Source: Gammaproteobacteria bacterium (GTDB lineage Bacteria; Pseudomonadota; Gammaproteobacteria; Xanthomonadales; Xanthomonadaceae). From it: a stretch of 56,942 bases of DNA. The stretch spans positions 1 to 56,942 of the forward strand of contig JANXRY010000067.1 of NCBI GenBank assembly GCA_025356635.1, in the 5' to 3' direction. This document shows, piece after piece, positions 35,241 through 44,474 of this stretch (position 1 is its first letter; the number at the start of each line of letters is the position of its first letter). Position numbers and translations under genes: made by a program. The notes beneath the pieces were generated by a model. That model made no database searches. It was not told where the DNA came from and saw nothing but the letters and a program-made list of their open reading frames with translations.

Positions 35241-36624
35241 GCAGTGCTCCCCACACCGCTGGCGGAATGCCATGTTCGGTCGATGGTACCAGCAGGGGCG
35301 CCATGGCAAGCGACGCGGGATCGAGTTGCGGCCGGATTTCACTGGCGAAGCGTTCGACCAGCGCGTCCTCGCGCCAGCTCGGGCTGCCGGCCAGGGCGGC
35401 CATTGCCGCGCGTGATTCCACACCCTCGCCCACGCATTCAAACGGCTTGTGCTCGCGGTATTCGAGCAAGGCGTCGAAGCCTGCCGCCTGTTCCGGCTGG
35501 TCGAGCAGGTTGCGTCCGAAGATATTGAGCAGGCGCGGTTTTGACATGAACGGCGCCAGCGCCAGGAACACGAACTGGCACTTCGGGCAGACACCGCACC
35601 AGCGCTGGGTCGGACGCTCGCCGAGGATGTGGAAGTTGCGATTACAACTGGAAAAATGCGCGTCGTAGCGATCGCTGCGCGCGAATAGCCGCGCCACCGC
35701 CAGTTCCGAAAACGGCCGCAACAGCGAGTAGTAATTCAGGTCGGCGGCGACATGGTTTTTCAGATGCGCGGCGAAATCGCGTTCGAATTGCCAGCCTTTC
35801 GACCACTGGTGGTTCACCTCGCCAGTTCCTGGAATCAGGCTGCCGTAACTGGCCGAGCGTTCGTTCGAGAACACCACCTGATCGGCGCCTTGCAGCACGG
35901 CCGCCATCGCCAGGATCGCCGAGTTCACCGCCGTCACCGGGATGTGTCCGTTGAGCGCGCCCTGCTTGTTCATCTCGAACAGTTCCGGCGCCAGGCTTCG
36001 CGAAATATTCAGCGTCGGCAGGCCGGTGCGTTCGGCGCAGGCCTTGATCAGCGGCGAGCTGCCAATCCATGTGACCGTCTGCGCAACACCCGCCGTACGC
36101 AAGGCCTCGATGCTGACCAACGAATCCTTGCCGCCGCCGATCGCGACGAGCGCGTGCGACCGTATACCCAAATCTCCCGTAGGAGCGGCTTTCAACAGAC
36201 GAATGTCTGGTAATTCATTCGCGACGCTGTTCGCGGGGAACACGATTTTCCCCCGCAGGTTCAAGCCGTTGCGATAAGCGAACTCACCCAGGCCGTTCTC
36301 GTAGACTTCGCTCAGGAACGCCGCCGTGCCGGCATCAATGCCGTAGGAATCGATCCGTATTTCCGGTGGTACCACCGCCTTGTAATAGCTCACGCCGGCG
36401 ATCAAGTGCAGCAGGCGCAGCGCCTGTTCCACCGCAGCAGCGCGGGCCTCGTCGAGCGCATAAGGCGCGTCCGGAAAACGGATCGTCTCGGTCAGCTCCG
36501 GGCCGTTGTCGAAGGCGTAGACCAAGAGCGCGACGCCCGTCGCAGTATCGAAGCGGCACCGCACAAACCGGAACACGCGGATCGCATCCCTGTCGAAAAT
36601 CAGTTGAACCGAGGAATCAGTCAT
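35221..36624 (-). CDS. murL: UDP-MurNAc-L-alanyl-L-glutamate epimerase (MurL)
   Basis: MurL converts the L-glutamate of UDP-MurNAc-L-Ala-L-Glu to D-glutamate in an ATP-dependent reaction. Together with MurD2 it replaces MurI plus MurD. The 467-residue protein contains a PP-loop-like motif AIGGGKDSL (162-168) and [14 protein letters not shown] cysteine cluster CGVCPKC comes later, preceded by [13 protein letters not shown]. Residues about 143-155 are encoded by a segment matching the REP core GCCGCTCCTAC, apparently an in-frame insertion just before the PP-loop. It overlaps lysAC and murD2. Confidence 0.9.
   Translation of the reverse strand: MTDSSVQLIFDRDAIRVFRFVRCRFDTATGVALLVYAFDNGPELTETIRFPDAPYALDEARAAAVEQALRLLHLIAGVSYYKAVVPPEIRIDSYGIDAGTAAFLSEVYENGLGEFAYRNGLNLRGKIVFPANSVANELPDIRLLKAAPTGDLGIRSHALVAIGGGKDSLVSIEALRTAGVAQTVTWIGSSPLIKACAERTGLPTLNISRSLAPELFEMNKQGALNGHIPVTAVNSAILAMAAVLQGADQVVFSNERSASYGSLIPGTGEVNHQWSKGWQFERDFAAHLKNHVAADLNYYSLLRPFSELAVARLFARSDRYDAHFSSCNRNFHILGERPTQRWCGVCPKCQFVFLALAPFMSKPRLLNIFGRNLLDQPEQAAGFDALLEYREHKPFECVGEGVESRAAMAALAGSPSWREDALVERFASEIRPQLDPASLAMAPLLVPSTEHGIPPAVWGALRAHFGA
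36172..36196. repeat. REP-like segment inside murL
   Basis: GTAGGAGCGGC (36179-36189) with its flanks matches the core of the REP elements common in pseudomonads and xanthomonads (GTAGGAGCGGCTTT...). It lies in frame within murL and codes for part of residues 143-155. The complementary half (GCCGCTCCTAC in the other orientation) is absent nearby, so it is a single half-element. Confidence 0.6.
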
Positions 36625-39235
36625 CGAGCACTTCTTCTTGCGGCAAGGCGCGCAGGTTGTAACGATTGGCCATCACTTGACCGTAGGCACCGGCGGTGGC
36701 GATCAACACAACGTCGTTTTCAGCAGTGCTCGCCGGCAAAGCGCGACGCCGGCCGAGCATGTCACCGGTTTCGCAGATCGGCCTGACGATATCGGCGGGT
36801 GTGCCGTCGGCTTCGTCAAGATGCGAAAGATTGACGATCTCGTGCCAGGCGCCGTACAGCGCCGGTCGCAGCAGGGCGTTCATGCCCGCGTCCAAGCCGA
36901 TTCGGCGCAGGCCAAGCTTGTCGCTGAGTTGAGTGACATGCGTGAGCAGCACGCCGGCTTCCGCCACCAGATAGCGGCCCGGCTCGATCCACAAGGCGTA
37001 TTGCGGCCAAGCCGCTTTGGCATTGGCGAGCTCGCGCCCGAACGCAGCGATGTCGAAAGCCTCGGCATCTGGCGTATAGGGAACGCCCAGTCCGCCGCCG
37101 ACATCGATCGCAGCGACGGTGCCGATACGGTCGGCCAGCTCGACCAGTTGCGCGTAGACCTGCGGCCAATGGCTGGCGTCGAGGATGCCGCTGCCGACAT
37201 GCGCATGCAGCACGGTGATCTTCGCCCGCGTCGCGCGTGCTGCCGCGATAAATTCAGGCAGTGATTCGGGTGCCAAACCAAACTTGGCCTCACGACCACC
37301 GGTGCGTACTTTTTCGTGGTGGCCGAGGCCGTAACCCGGATCGATGCGCAACACGATCTGCCGACCGGCGAACAATTCCGGCCAGTGTTGCAGCGGATAG
37401 ACGCTGTCCAGCGTTACCCAGACGTCACGCGCGATCGCCGCGGCGTATTCCGCGCGCGGCGCGAAGCTGGGCGTGAACAGCACGCGGGTCGGGTCGAGCG
37501 TCGGCAGGACTGCGAACAAGTGTTCCAACTCAGCGGCGGAGACGCATTCGAAGCCGAAGCCTTCGGAGTCGAGCACGGCCAGAATCGCTGGATGCGGATT
37601 GGCCTTGAGCGCATAGAATCGACAATTCACCGCACTGATCGCGGCCAGCGAACGGGCGCGTTCGCGCACCGTCGGCAGGTGATAGACGTAACGCGGCGTG
37701 CCCTGCGCGGCCATGCCCAGCAGCTGCGAGCGTTCGCGCTGCCACCAGGAAACACGGCGCGGCGATGCGCTCGCTTCGATCTGCCGCCAACTCGGCCCGA
37801 ACACTTCGGTGGCGTCAACCGGCATCGCCCCGGACTGGATCAATTTTTCGTGCAGACGCGGCAACAGGCCATCGGCCAGCGCCTCGTCAACGACGAAGGT
37901 CAAATTGAGATCGTTGGAACTTTGCGAGACCAAGTGCACGCGCTCGCGTCCGAATTCGCTCCAGACATCGGTGAGTTTGTGCAGCAGCGAACGCATGCCA
38001 CGGCCGACCAGCGTGACCGCACTGCACGGCGCGATCACCTTGACCCGGCAGACTTCGGCAAGGTCGGCGCAGAGTGCATCGAGCACGTTCGAGCTGACCA
38101 GATTGTCGGAAGGATCGAGCGAGACAGTCACGTTCGCTTCGGAAGAGCCGATCAGGTCCACCGACAGGCCGTGGCGCTTGAAGCGTTCGAAAACGTCGGC
38201 CAGGAATCCCACCTGCTGCCACATGCCGATGGTTTCCATCGAAACCAGTACGATGCCGCGCCGCGAGCTGATCGCCTTGACGCCGGGCACGGTGACGGCG
38301 CGGTGGTCGATCACCGTGCCGGCCAAGTCAGGGCGCTCGGTATCGCGAATCCAGATCGGCACCCGTGCTTCACGACAGGGATGGATGCAACGCGGGTGCA
38401 GCACCTTGGCGCCGGTGGTGGCGATTTCCTGTGCTTCTTCGTAATCCAATCGCGAGAGCAGCCGCGCATCGGGAACGGCGCGCGGATTGGCGGTGAACAT
38501 GCCGGGCACGTCGGTCCAGATCTCCACCCGCCGGGCATGCAGCAGCGCACCGAAATACGCGGCCGAAGTATCGGAACCGCCACGACCCAGAATCGCCGTG
38601 CCCCCGTCCGGGTGGCGGGCGATGAATCCCTGGGTGATCAGCAACCGGGCATTGCGATCGAAGCGCATGCGCAATTCGTCGTCGCCGATATAGGCGCAGG
38701 ACGCCGACAACCGCCGCGCCCATTCGTTCTGATTCGGCAAAGCGCGCGCTTCGAGCCAGTCGCGAGCGTCGAGCCAGTCCACGGCCAAGCCTTGCGTGCG
38801 AAGGTAAGCCACGCCCAGCGTCGAAGACATCAGCTCGCCCTGCGCCAATACTTCCGCCTGCCAGCTGAGGTCCGCGCTAACGCCACGCCTGTCGCCGGCC
38901 AATGCACGCAATGCCGCGAAGCGTTCGCCAAGCACGCCTTCGGCATCGACTTCCATCTCGGCGCAGGCGCCACGGTGACGCTCGATCAGTGCTTCGATGC
39001 GGGCGGAGACATCGACGGCATCGGCGTGCTGGTCGATGATTGCCTGCAACTCGTTGGTGACACCCGAGAGTGCCGACACCACTACCAGCACGCGCGCCGG
39101 CGGTTGCTCAGGAATGTCGCCCTCGGTGCGCTCGCGCAGCAGCCGGCCGATGGTGTCCCAGCGGTGGCGACGGGAAACACTGGTGCCACCGAACTTGAGG
39201 ACGATCCAGTCAGAAGCGGGGGCGGCAGCAGGCAT
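36617..39235 (-). CDS. lysAC: Bifunctional aspartate kinase / diaminopimelate decarboxylase
   Basis: This fusion carries the first and last steps of lysine biosynthesis on one 872-residue chain. Residues 1 to about 470 are aspartokinase, with VLKFGGTSV (about 12-20), GRGGSDTSAAYFGALL and ACT-type regulatory repeats (SSNDLNLTFVVDE). From about residue 500 on is a PLP-dependent diaminopimelate decarboxylase with the PLP lysine in YALKANPHPAIL, HAHVGSGI, VGGGLGVPY and CETGDMLG. Such fusions are known in Xanthomonas and Xylella. The ATG at 39235 gives the normal aspartokinase start. It overlaps murL by eight bases, linking meso-diaminopimelate/lysine supply to muropeptide synthesis. Confidence 0.95.
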   Translation of the reverse strand: MPAAAPASDWIVLKFGGTSVSRRHRWDTIGRLLRERTEGDIPEQPPARVLVVVSALSGVTNELQAIIDQHADAVDVSARIEALIERHRGACAEMEVDAEGVLGERFAALRALAGDRRGVSADLSWQAEVLAQGELMSSTLGVAYLRTQGLAVDWLDARDWLEARALPNQNEWARRLSASCAYIGDDELRMRFDRNARLLITQGFIARHPDGGTAILGRGGSDTSAAYFGALLHARRVEIWTDVPGMFTANPRAVPDARLLSRLDYEEAQEIATTGAKVLHPRCIHPCREARVPIWIRDTERPDLAGTVIDHRAVTVPGVKAISSRRGIVLVSMETIGMWQQVGFLADVFERFKRHGLSVDLIGSSEANVTVSLDPSDNLVSSNVLDALCADLAEVCRVKVIAPCSAVTLVGRGMRSLLHKLTDVWSEFGRERVHLVSQSSNDLNLTFVVDEALADGLLPRLHEKLIQSGAMPVDATEVFGPSWRQIEASASPRRVSWWQRERSQLLGMAAQGTPRYVYHLPTVRERARSLAAISAVNCRFYALKANPHPAILAVLDSEGFGFECVSAAELEHLFAVLPTLDPTRVLFTPSFAPRAEYAAAIARDVWVTLDSVYPLQHWPELFAGRQIVLRIDPGYGLGHHEKVRTGGREAKFGLAPESLPEFIAAARATRAKITVLHAHVGSGILDASHWPQVYAQLVELADRIGTVAAIDVGGGLGVPYTPDAEAFDIAAFGRELANAKAAWPQYALWIEPGRYLVAEAGVLLTHVTQLSDKLGLRRIGLDAGMNALLRPALYGAWHEIVNLSHLDEADGTPADIVRPICETGDMLGRRRALPASTAENDVVLIATAGAYGQVMANRYNLRALPQEEVLDD

Positions 39236-39289
39236 GTCCGGAAGGCTAGAATAAGACGCGCAATGGCGCAGACCTTGGAATGATAAGCG

Positions 39290-40159
39290 ATGCACGCTTC
39301 CCGACGCTTCCTGCAGCTCGATGTTTTCGCCGATCGCCCGGGCGCCGGCAACGCGCTCGCGGTGGTCCTCGACAGCGAGGGACTCGACGACCAGGCAATG
39401 CAGGCCTTCGCCCGCTGGACCAACCTCTCGGAAACCACCTTCCTGCTGCCGCCGACCACCGCGACGGCCAGTTATCGGGTGCGCATCTTCACCCCGCGCC
39501 AGGAACTGCCCTTCGCCGGCCATCCCAGCGTGGGTAGCGCCCATGCCGCGCTCGAGTCCGGGCTCGCCTCGGCGCAGGCCGGCCGGCTGGTGCAAGAATG
39601 CGCGGCGGGCCTGCTGCCAATGCGCGTCGAGGGCGAAAGCGCACAGCGCCGGATTTTCGTCCGCGCACCCAAGGGTCGAGAGCGCGACATGGCCTTTGCC
39701 GGCAAACTCCTGGCACCGGCACTCGCGGGCGTGACGCTCGGCGGCCTGCCCGCCTGCATCATCGACAATGGCCCGCATTGGCTGCTGGTCGAACTTGCTA
39801 GCGAAGCCGACGTGCGCTCGCTGACAGCGAACCTGCCGGCGATCGCCGCACTCACCACCGAGGCGGGAACGGTCGGGTTGGCGGTATTCGCGCGCGCCAA
39901 CCATCCGGACTACCAACTGGTAGTGCGCGCCTTCTGCCCGGCCGACGGCATTCCGGAAGATCCGGTCACCGGCAGCGTCAACGCCGCGATTGGCGCCTGG
40001 CTGCTACAAAACGATGCCCTGCCCGCGCGCTGCTACGTCGCCAGCCAGGGCCGTGAATTGGGCCGGGACGGACGAGTCGAGGTCGAAATCGACGAGGCCG
40101 GCGAAGTCTGGATCGGCGGTCGCACCCAGACGGTCATTCATGGCAGGCTGGACTGGTGA
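39290..40159 (+). CDS. PhzF-family isomerase-like protein, first copy
   Basis: The 289-residue protein has the PhzF fold signatures: LQLDVFADRPGAGNALAVV, the catalytic glutamate in NLSETTFLL, RIFTPRQELPFAGHPSVGSA, and in the second half GIPEDPVTGSVNAAIGAWL. The fold is a duplicated diaminopimelate-epimerase-like barrel. PhzF acts in phenazine synthesis, but no other phz gene is here, so the substrate is unknown. It is followed with a four-base overlap by a second homologue. Confidence 0.9.
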   Translation: MHASRRFLQLDVFADRPGAGNALAVVLDSEGLDDQAMQAFARWTNLSETTFLLPPTTATASYRVRIFTPRQELPFAGHPSVGSAHAALESGLASAQAGRLVQECAAGLLPMRVEGESAQRRIFVRAPKGRERDMAFAGKLLAPALAGVTLGGLPACIIDNGPHWLLVELASEADVRSLTANLPAIAALTTEAGTVGLAVFARANHPDYQLVVRAFCPADGIPEDPVTGSVNAAIGAWLLQNDALPARCYVASQGRELGRDGRVEVEIDEAGEVWIGGRTQTVIHGRLDW

Positions 40160-41037
40160 CGGCTCGCATGACATCGCCCTATTTGCAGATCGACGTGTTC
40201 GCCGAACAGCCCGGCGCCGGCAATCCGCTGGCCGTGGTGTTCGGCGGCGAGCGCCTGGAAACGGCACAGATGCAAGCGATCGCCGCCTGGACGCAGCTCG
40301 CTGAGACGACCTTCGTGCTGCCGGCGAGCGACAGCAAGGCCGACTATCGCGTGCGCATCTTCACCACGCAGAAGGAAATCGCCTTCGCCGGCCATCCCAG
40401 CCTCGGCACCGCGCACGCCGTGCTCGAGGCCGGTTTTGCGCGCGCGCGCGACGGCCTGCTGCGGCAGGACTGCCAAGCCGGCATCCTGCCGATCCGCCTC
40501 GAAGGCAATGGCAATTCGCGTACCCTGACCGTGCGGGTGCCGCGCTCGCGCATCGTGCGCGCCGCCGAGACTGGCGACGCGGTGCTCGACATCCTCCACG
40601 ATGTGCCCTTGGGCACGGCGCCGCCGGCCCTGGTGGAAGGCGGTCGCCGTTGGTGGCTGGCCGAATTGGCCGATGAATCGCGCGTTCGCCTGCTGCGACC
40701 GAACCGTTACGCCGTGCAGCGGCTCGCCGATACGACCCAGAGCCTGGGTTTGTGCGTGTTCGCGCGCTGCCCGGGACGCAGTTACGACATGGTCGTGCGC
40801 GCGTTCCCGCTCGGCGTCGGCATCGAAGAAGATCCCGCCTCCGGCGCCGCCAACGCCGCGATCGCCGCCTTCCTCGACGAAGCCGGCGCGCTCGGATCGC
40901 TCGGCCGCCGCTACCGCGTCAGCCAGGGCCGCGAGATTGGCCGCGACGCCACGCTCGAACTGTCGATCGACGACGCCCGCGACGTCTGGGTCGGCGGTTG
41001 CTGCCAGACCGTCATCCGCGGCGAGCTGGATTGGTAG
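40156..41037 (+). CDS. PhzF-family isomerase-like protein, second copy
   Basis: The 293-residue paralogue of the preceding gene is aligned along its whole length: LQIDVFAEQPGAGNPLAVV, AETTFVLPASD with the catalytic Glu, RIFTTQKEIAFAGHPSLGTA, and GIEEDPASGAANAAIAAFL. A GTG start at 40156 overlaps the previous stop (GTGA); an ATG four codons later is also possible. The difference PVTGS to PASGA at the second motif suggests diverged substrate specificity or a heterodimeric arrangement. A strong terminator follows 25 bases after the stop. Confidence 0.9.
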   Translation: MTARMTSPYLQIDVFAEQPGAGNPLAVVFGGERLETAQMQAIAAWTQLAETTFVLPASDSKADYRVRIFTTQKEIAFAGHPSLGTAHAVLEAGFARARDGLLRQDCQAGILPIRLEGNGNSRTLTVRVPRSRIVRAAETGDAVLDILHDVPLGTAPPALVEGGRRWWLAELADESRVRLLRPNRYAVQRLADTTQSLGLCVFARCPGRSYDMVVRAFPLGVGIEEDPASGAANAAIAAFLDEAGALGSLGRRYRVSQGREIGRDATLELSIDDARDVWVGGCCQTVIRGELDW

Positions 41038-41062
41038 GTAAACCGCGCGCAATTCCGAAACG

Positions 41063-41095
41063 ACGAAGGGGCCTCGCGGCCCCTTCGTTTTGTTG
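41063..41095 (+). terminator. Rho-independent terminator after the phzF-like pair
   Basis: ACGAAGGGGCC (41063-41073) and GGCCCCTTCGT (41078-41088) form a perfect 11-bp stem with a TCGC loop, followed by TTTTGTT. The glycine-zipper gene on the other strand ends 14 bases further on, so the element may serve both directions. Confidence 0.93.
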
Positions 41096-41108
41096 TACAC
41101 GTGACTTG

Positions 41109-41789
41109 TCAGTAACCGTAAGCGACTCCGCTGGCTTCCGGCTGCACGCTGACCGTGACCCGCAGTGTGTTGCCCGGGTGGTAATTGGTGATCGTGTGGT
41201 AGGTGCGCCCGGCGTAACGGTAGGTCACGTTGTAGGCGACCACGCGCTCGTCATAGCCGTCGTAGCCGTCGCGACCGTTGTCGCCCACGCGCTCGCAGCG
41301 GCGGATGCTACCGTCACGATAGCCGTTGTAACCGTCGTAGTGATCGTAGCGGTTGGCGTTGTTGCCGATGCTACCGCCGATGACGGCGCCGGCGATGGTC
41401 GAGGCGGCACGGCCGTCGCCGTGGCCTACCTGGTTGCCGAGCGCGCCACCGATCACGGCCCCGAGCAAGGCGCCACTGGCATTACCGCCGTGGTTGTAAT
41501 ACCGGCGGTCGTCGTAGCGGGACTGCTCGATCCAGCAATGCTGGCGCGATTCGGCGCGATAGCGATCGATGATCGGGTCGACCCGGATCACCTGGGCAGT
41601 ATCGGAATTCGAACGGTTGTTGCGGTAACCGGCCTGGTAGTCGTAGTCGGAATCGTAGCCGGAGTTGTAGCCGGCATCGTCGTTGTAGTCGTTGTACTGG
41701 TCGTAGCCGTTGTCGCGATCGTGGGCGAACGCGCTGCCGGAAGCAGCGATGAGGGCGGTGGCCAGGGCACTGACAGCGAGACGTTTCAT
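41109..41789 (-). CDS. Exported glycine-zipper 2TM-domain protein, Tyr/Asp-rich
   Basis: The 226-residue protein has a signal peptide (RLAVSALATALIAASGSAFA) and then a tyrosine/aspartate/asparagine-rich stretch (about 24-60). In mid-protein it has a glycine-zipper 2TM domain (GALLGAVIGGALGNQVG and AGAVIGGSIGNNANRY), as in the Rickettsia 17-kDa surface antigen family. A second Tyr/Asp/Gly-rich segment leads to a C-terminal beta-like domain (RVVAYNVTYRYAGRTYHTIT). Probably an envelope or outer-membrane protein of unknown role. GGAG lies 8-10 bases before the ATG at 41789. Confidence 0.88.
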   Translation of the reverse strand: MKRLAVSALATALIAASGSAFAHDRDNGYDQYNDYNDDAGYNSGYDSDYDYQAGYRNNRSNSDTAQVIRVDPIIDRYRAESRQHCWIEQSRYDDRRYYNHGGNASGALLGAVIGGALGNQVGHGDGRAASTIAGAVIGGSIGNNANRYDHYDGYNGYRDGSIRRCERVGDNGRDGYDGYDERVVAYNVTYRYAGRTYHTITNYHPGNTLRVTVSVQPEASGVAYGY

Positions 41790-41905
41790 TTTGTTTGCTC
41801 CAAACGCCGGACTGGCGCAGGACCCAAGATACGGATCGCTGCTAACCGCAGGCTTAATCCACACCAATTCACTAGGAAGCGTTCAGCGACGCGACAGCTG
41901 GCGGC

Positions 41906-42340
41906 TTACCCCAGCGCTGCTTCCATAGTTACTGGCACCGAAAGTGCCCGCGAGATCACACATCCGGCCTTCGCGGTATTGGCGATCTCGGCGAATTTCT
42001 CGGCACTGATGCCGGGCACGCTGGCGCTGACGACCAGGTGCATGCCGGTCACGGTCGGCCCCGGCTGCATGCCGGGCTCCATCGTGGCTTCGGCGCGGGT
42101 ATCGATGCGCGTCGGCGTGAAACCCTCGCGCCCGAGCACGGCGCACAGGGCCATGCTGAAACAGCCGGCATGGGCCGCCGCCAGCAGTTCTTCGGGGTTC
42201 GTGCCTTTCTCGTCGCCGAAGCGGGTCTTGAAGGAATAATTCTGGTCCGCGAACAGGCCGCTCTGCGGTGTGCTCATCGCGCCCTTGCCGGCCTGGAGGT
42301 CGCCTTCCCAGTACGCCGTCGCGAATCGCTTGAAGCCCAT
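41906..42340 (-). CDS. osmC: OsmC/Ohr-family peroxiredoxin-like protein
   Basis: OsmC proteins reduce organic hydroperoxides using two reactive cysteines. The 144-residue product has C60 in LLAAAHAGCFSMAL and C127 in TAKAGCVISRAL, the two redox cysteines, and the N-terminal SFKTRFGDEKGTNPEELL typical of the OsmC branch. The ATG at 42340 has a GGAGAG ribosome-binding site. Divergent from the EF-G-like gene. Confidence 0.93.
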   Translation of the reverse strand: MGFKRFATAYWEGDLQAGKGAMSTPQSGLFADQNYSFKTRFGDEKGTNPEELLAAAHAGCFSMALCAVLGREGFTPTRIDTRAEATMEPGMQPGPTVTGMHLVVSASVPGISAEKFAEIANTAKAGCVISRALSVPVTMEAALG

Positions 42341-42437
42341 GGTGCTCTCCTCGGGGGTGGTTAAAGCGGCCATTATGCGCGGCTTGACCCGGACTGGCAG
42401 CGGTGGAAATCTAGGGGTCCGGCCACTGGAGGGCGTC

Positions 42438-44474
42438 ATGGCATATACCACCGAACAGATCCGCAACGTGGCCCTCGCAGGCCATTCCTCCGCCGGCAAG
42501 ACCACCCTGTTCGAAGCCCTGCTGCATGCCGGCGGCGCAATCTCCACGGCAGGCAGCGTCGAACGCGGCACCACGGTGTCGGACTTCGACCCGATGGAAA
42601 AAATCCGCGGTCATTCCCTGAATACCGCCATCGCCCATACCGATCACGGCGGCATCCATATCAATTTGATCGACAGCCCGGGCTATGCTGATTTTCGCGG
42701 ACCAACGCTCTCGGCTTTTTCCGCCGTCGAAACCGCCTGCGTGGTAGTCAGTGCCAGCAGTGGTGTCGAGCACGGCACGCGCCGGATGATGGATGTCGCC
42801 AAGGCGCGCGGCTTGTGCCGGGTGCTGGTGGTCAACAAGATCGACGCCGAGCCAGGCAAGCTCGGCGCCCTGCTCGATGCCCTGCGCACCGAGTTCGGCA
42901 ACGAATGCCTGCCGCTCAACTTGCCCGCGAACGGCGGAAAAGCCGTCGTTGACTGCTTCTTCAACCCGTCGGGTGAGTCCGATTTTGGCCTGGTGTCCGA
43001 GTGGCATCAGAAAATCATCGACCAGGTCGTGGAGATCAACGAACAGGTCATGGGTCATTACCTCGAGGAAGGCGAAGCCGGGCTGTCCGGCCAGGAATTG
43101 CACGACGCCTTCGAGCAATGCCTGCGCGAAGGCCATCTGGTGCCAGTCTGTTTCGTCTCGGCGCGCACCGGCGCCGGCGTCAAGGAATTGCTCGACCTCG
43201 CCGAGCGCCTGTTCCCGAATCCGCTGGAAGGCAACCCGCCGCCGTTCCAGAAAAACAGCGAGCCGATGATCGCCAGTCCCGACGCCAAAGCGCATGTCAT
43301 CGCCGACGTGTTCAAGATCGTCAACGATCCCTTCGTTGGCAAGCTAAGCGTGTTCCGCATTTTCCAGGGCACCGTGAAGAAAGACACGCAACTGCTGATC
43401 GACGACGGCAAGAAACCATTCAAGGTCGGTCATCTGTTCAAGCTCAAGGGTAAGGAACACGTCGAGATCGACCAAGCCATCCCCGGCGACATCGCCGCTG
43501 TGGCCAAGATCGAGGAAATCCATTTCGACGCGGTGCTGCACGATTCCCACGACGAAGACCACATCCACCTGCAGCCAATCGAATTCCCGAAACCGATGTT
43601 CGGCCTGGCCATCGAAGCCGCCGCGCGCGGCCAGGAACAGAAGCTGTCAACGGCCCTACACAAGTTGGCCGAGGAAGATCCGGGCTTCCATATTGAACAC
43701 AACCCGGAACTCAACGAAACGGTGATCCGCGGCCTCGGCGAACTGCACTTGCGGGTGATGATCGAGCGCATGAAGGAGCGCTACGGTGTCGAGGTGAAAT
43801 CGCGACCACCGCGCATTGCTTACCGGGAAACCATCTCCGCTACAGCCGAAGGCCATCATCGGCACAAGAAACAGACCGGCGGCGCCGGCCAGTTCGGCGA
43901 AGTGTTCCTGAAGATCGAGCCGCTCAAGCGTGGCACTGGTTTCGAGTTCGTTGATGCGGTCAAGGGCGGCACGATTCCCGGACAATTCATGCCCGCCATC
44001 GAAAAAGGCGTGCGCCAGGTGCTGCATGGCGGCGCGGTAGCCGGCTACCAGCTTCAGGACGTGCGCGTGATCGTCCATGACGGCAAATATCATGCTGTCG
44101 ATTCCAAGGAAGTTGCGTTCGTCGCGGCGGGCAAGAAAGCCTTCCTCGACGCCATCGCCAAGGCGCGGCCACAGATCCTCGAACCGATCGTCAACCTTGA
44201 AGTGAACGTGCCCGAGATGCATATGGGCGACATCACCGGCGGGCTTGCCTCGAAGCGCGCGAAGATCAGCGGCACTGATTCGGGGCGCGATGGCGAGATC
44301 GTGGTCAAGGCGCAGGTGCCGTTGTCGGAACTCACCGACTACGCCGCAGAACTAAAAGGCGCCACCGCCGGGCGCGGCCGCTACGAGATCGAGTTCAGTC
44401 ATTACGAACCAGTGCCGGGCGCCGTCCAGAAGCAGTTGATGGACGCCTACAAACCACATCACGAGGAGGACTGA
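42438..44474 (+). CDS. fusA2: Elongation factor G-like GTPase (EF-G2 type)
   Basis: A 678-residue translational GTPase paralogous to EF-G. It has G1 GHSSAGKTTL, DSPGYADF (G3) and VNKID (G4), and domains II-V with GHHRHKKQTGGAGQFGEVFL and PEMHMGDITGGLASKRAKI. It is a little shorter than canonical EF-G. Its P-loop (SSAGKTT) and GSVERGTTVSDFDPMEK switch region differ from FusA, as in EF-G2/FusA-like proteins. Those may act in recycling or stress rather than elongation; the role here is not known. Its ATG at 42438 has GGAGGG upstream. It overlaps the next gene by one base. Confidence 0.9.
   Translation: MAYTTEQIRNVALAGHSSAGKTTLFEALLHAGGAISTAGSVERGTTVSDFDPMEKIRGHSLNTAIAHTDHGGIHINLIDSPGYADFRGPTLSAFSAVETACVVVSASSGVEHGTRRMMDVAKARGLCRVLVVNKIDAEPGKLGALLDALRTEFGNECLPLNLPANGGKAVVDCFFNPSGESDFGLVSEWHQKIIDQVVEINEQVMGHYLEEGEAGLSGQELHDAFEQCLREGHLVPVCFVSARTGAGVKELLDLAERLFPNPLEGNPPPFQKNSEPMIASPDAKAHVIADVFKIVNDPFVGKLSVFRIFQGTVKKDTQLLIDDGKKPFKVGHLFKLKGKEHVEIDQAIPGDIAAVAKIEEIHFDAVLHDSHDEDHIHLQPIEFPKPMFGLAIEAAARGQEQKLSTALHKLAEEDPGFHIEHNPELNETVIRGLGELHLRVMIERMKERYGVEVKSRPPRIAYRETISATAEGHHRHKKQTGGAGQFGEVFLKIEPLKRGTGFEFVDAVKGGTIPGQFMPAIEKGVRQVLHGGAVAGYQLQDVRVIVHDGKYHAVDSKEVAFVAAGKKAFLDAIAKARPQILEPIVNLEVNVPEMHMGDITGGLASKRAKISGTDSGRDGEIVVKAQVPLSELTDYAAELKGATAGRGRYEIEFSHYEPVPGAVQKQLMDAYKPHHEED

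Noticed and set aside
37316-39283. Plus-strand frame of about 650 codons opposite lysAC
   Set aside because: Shadow of the bifunctional lysine enzyme; no motifs and unsuitable composition.
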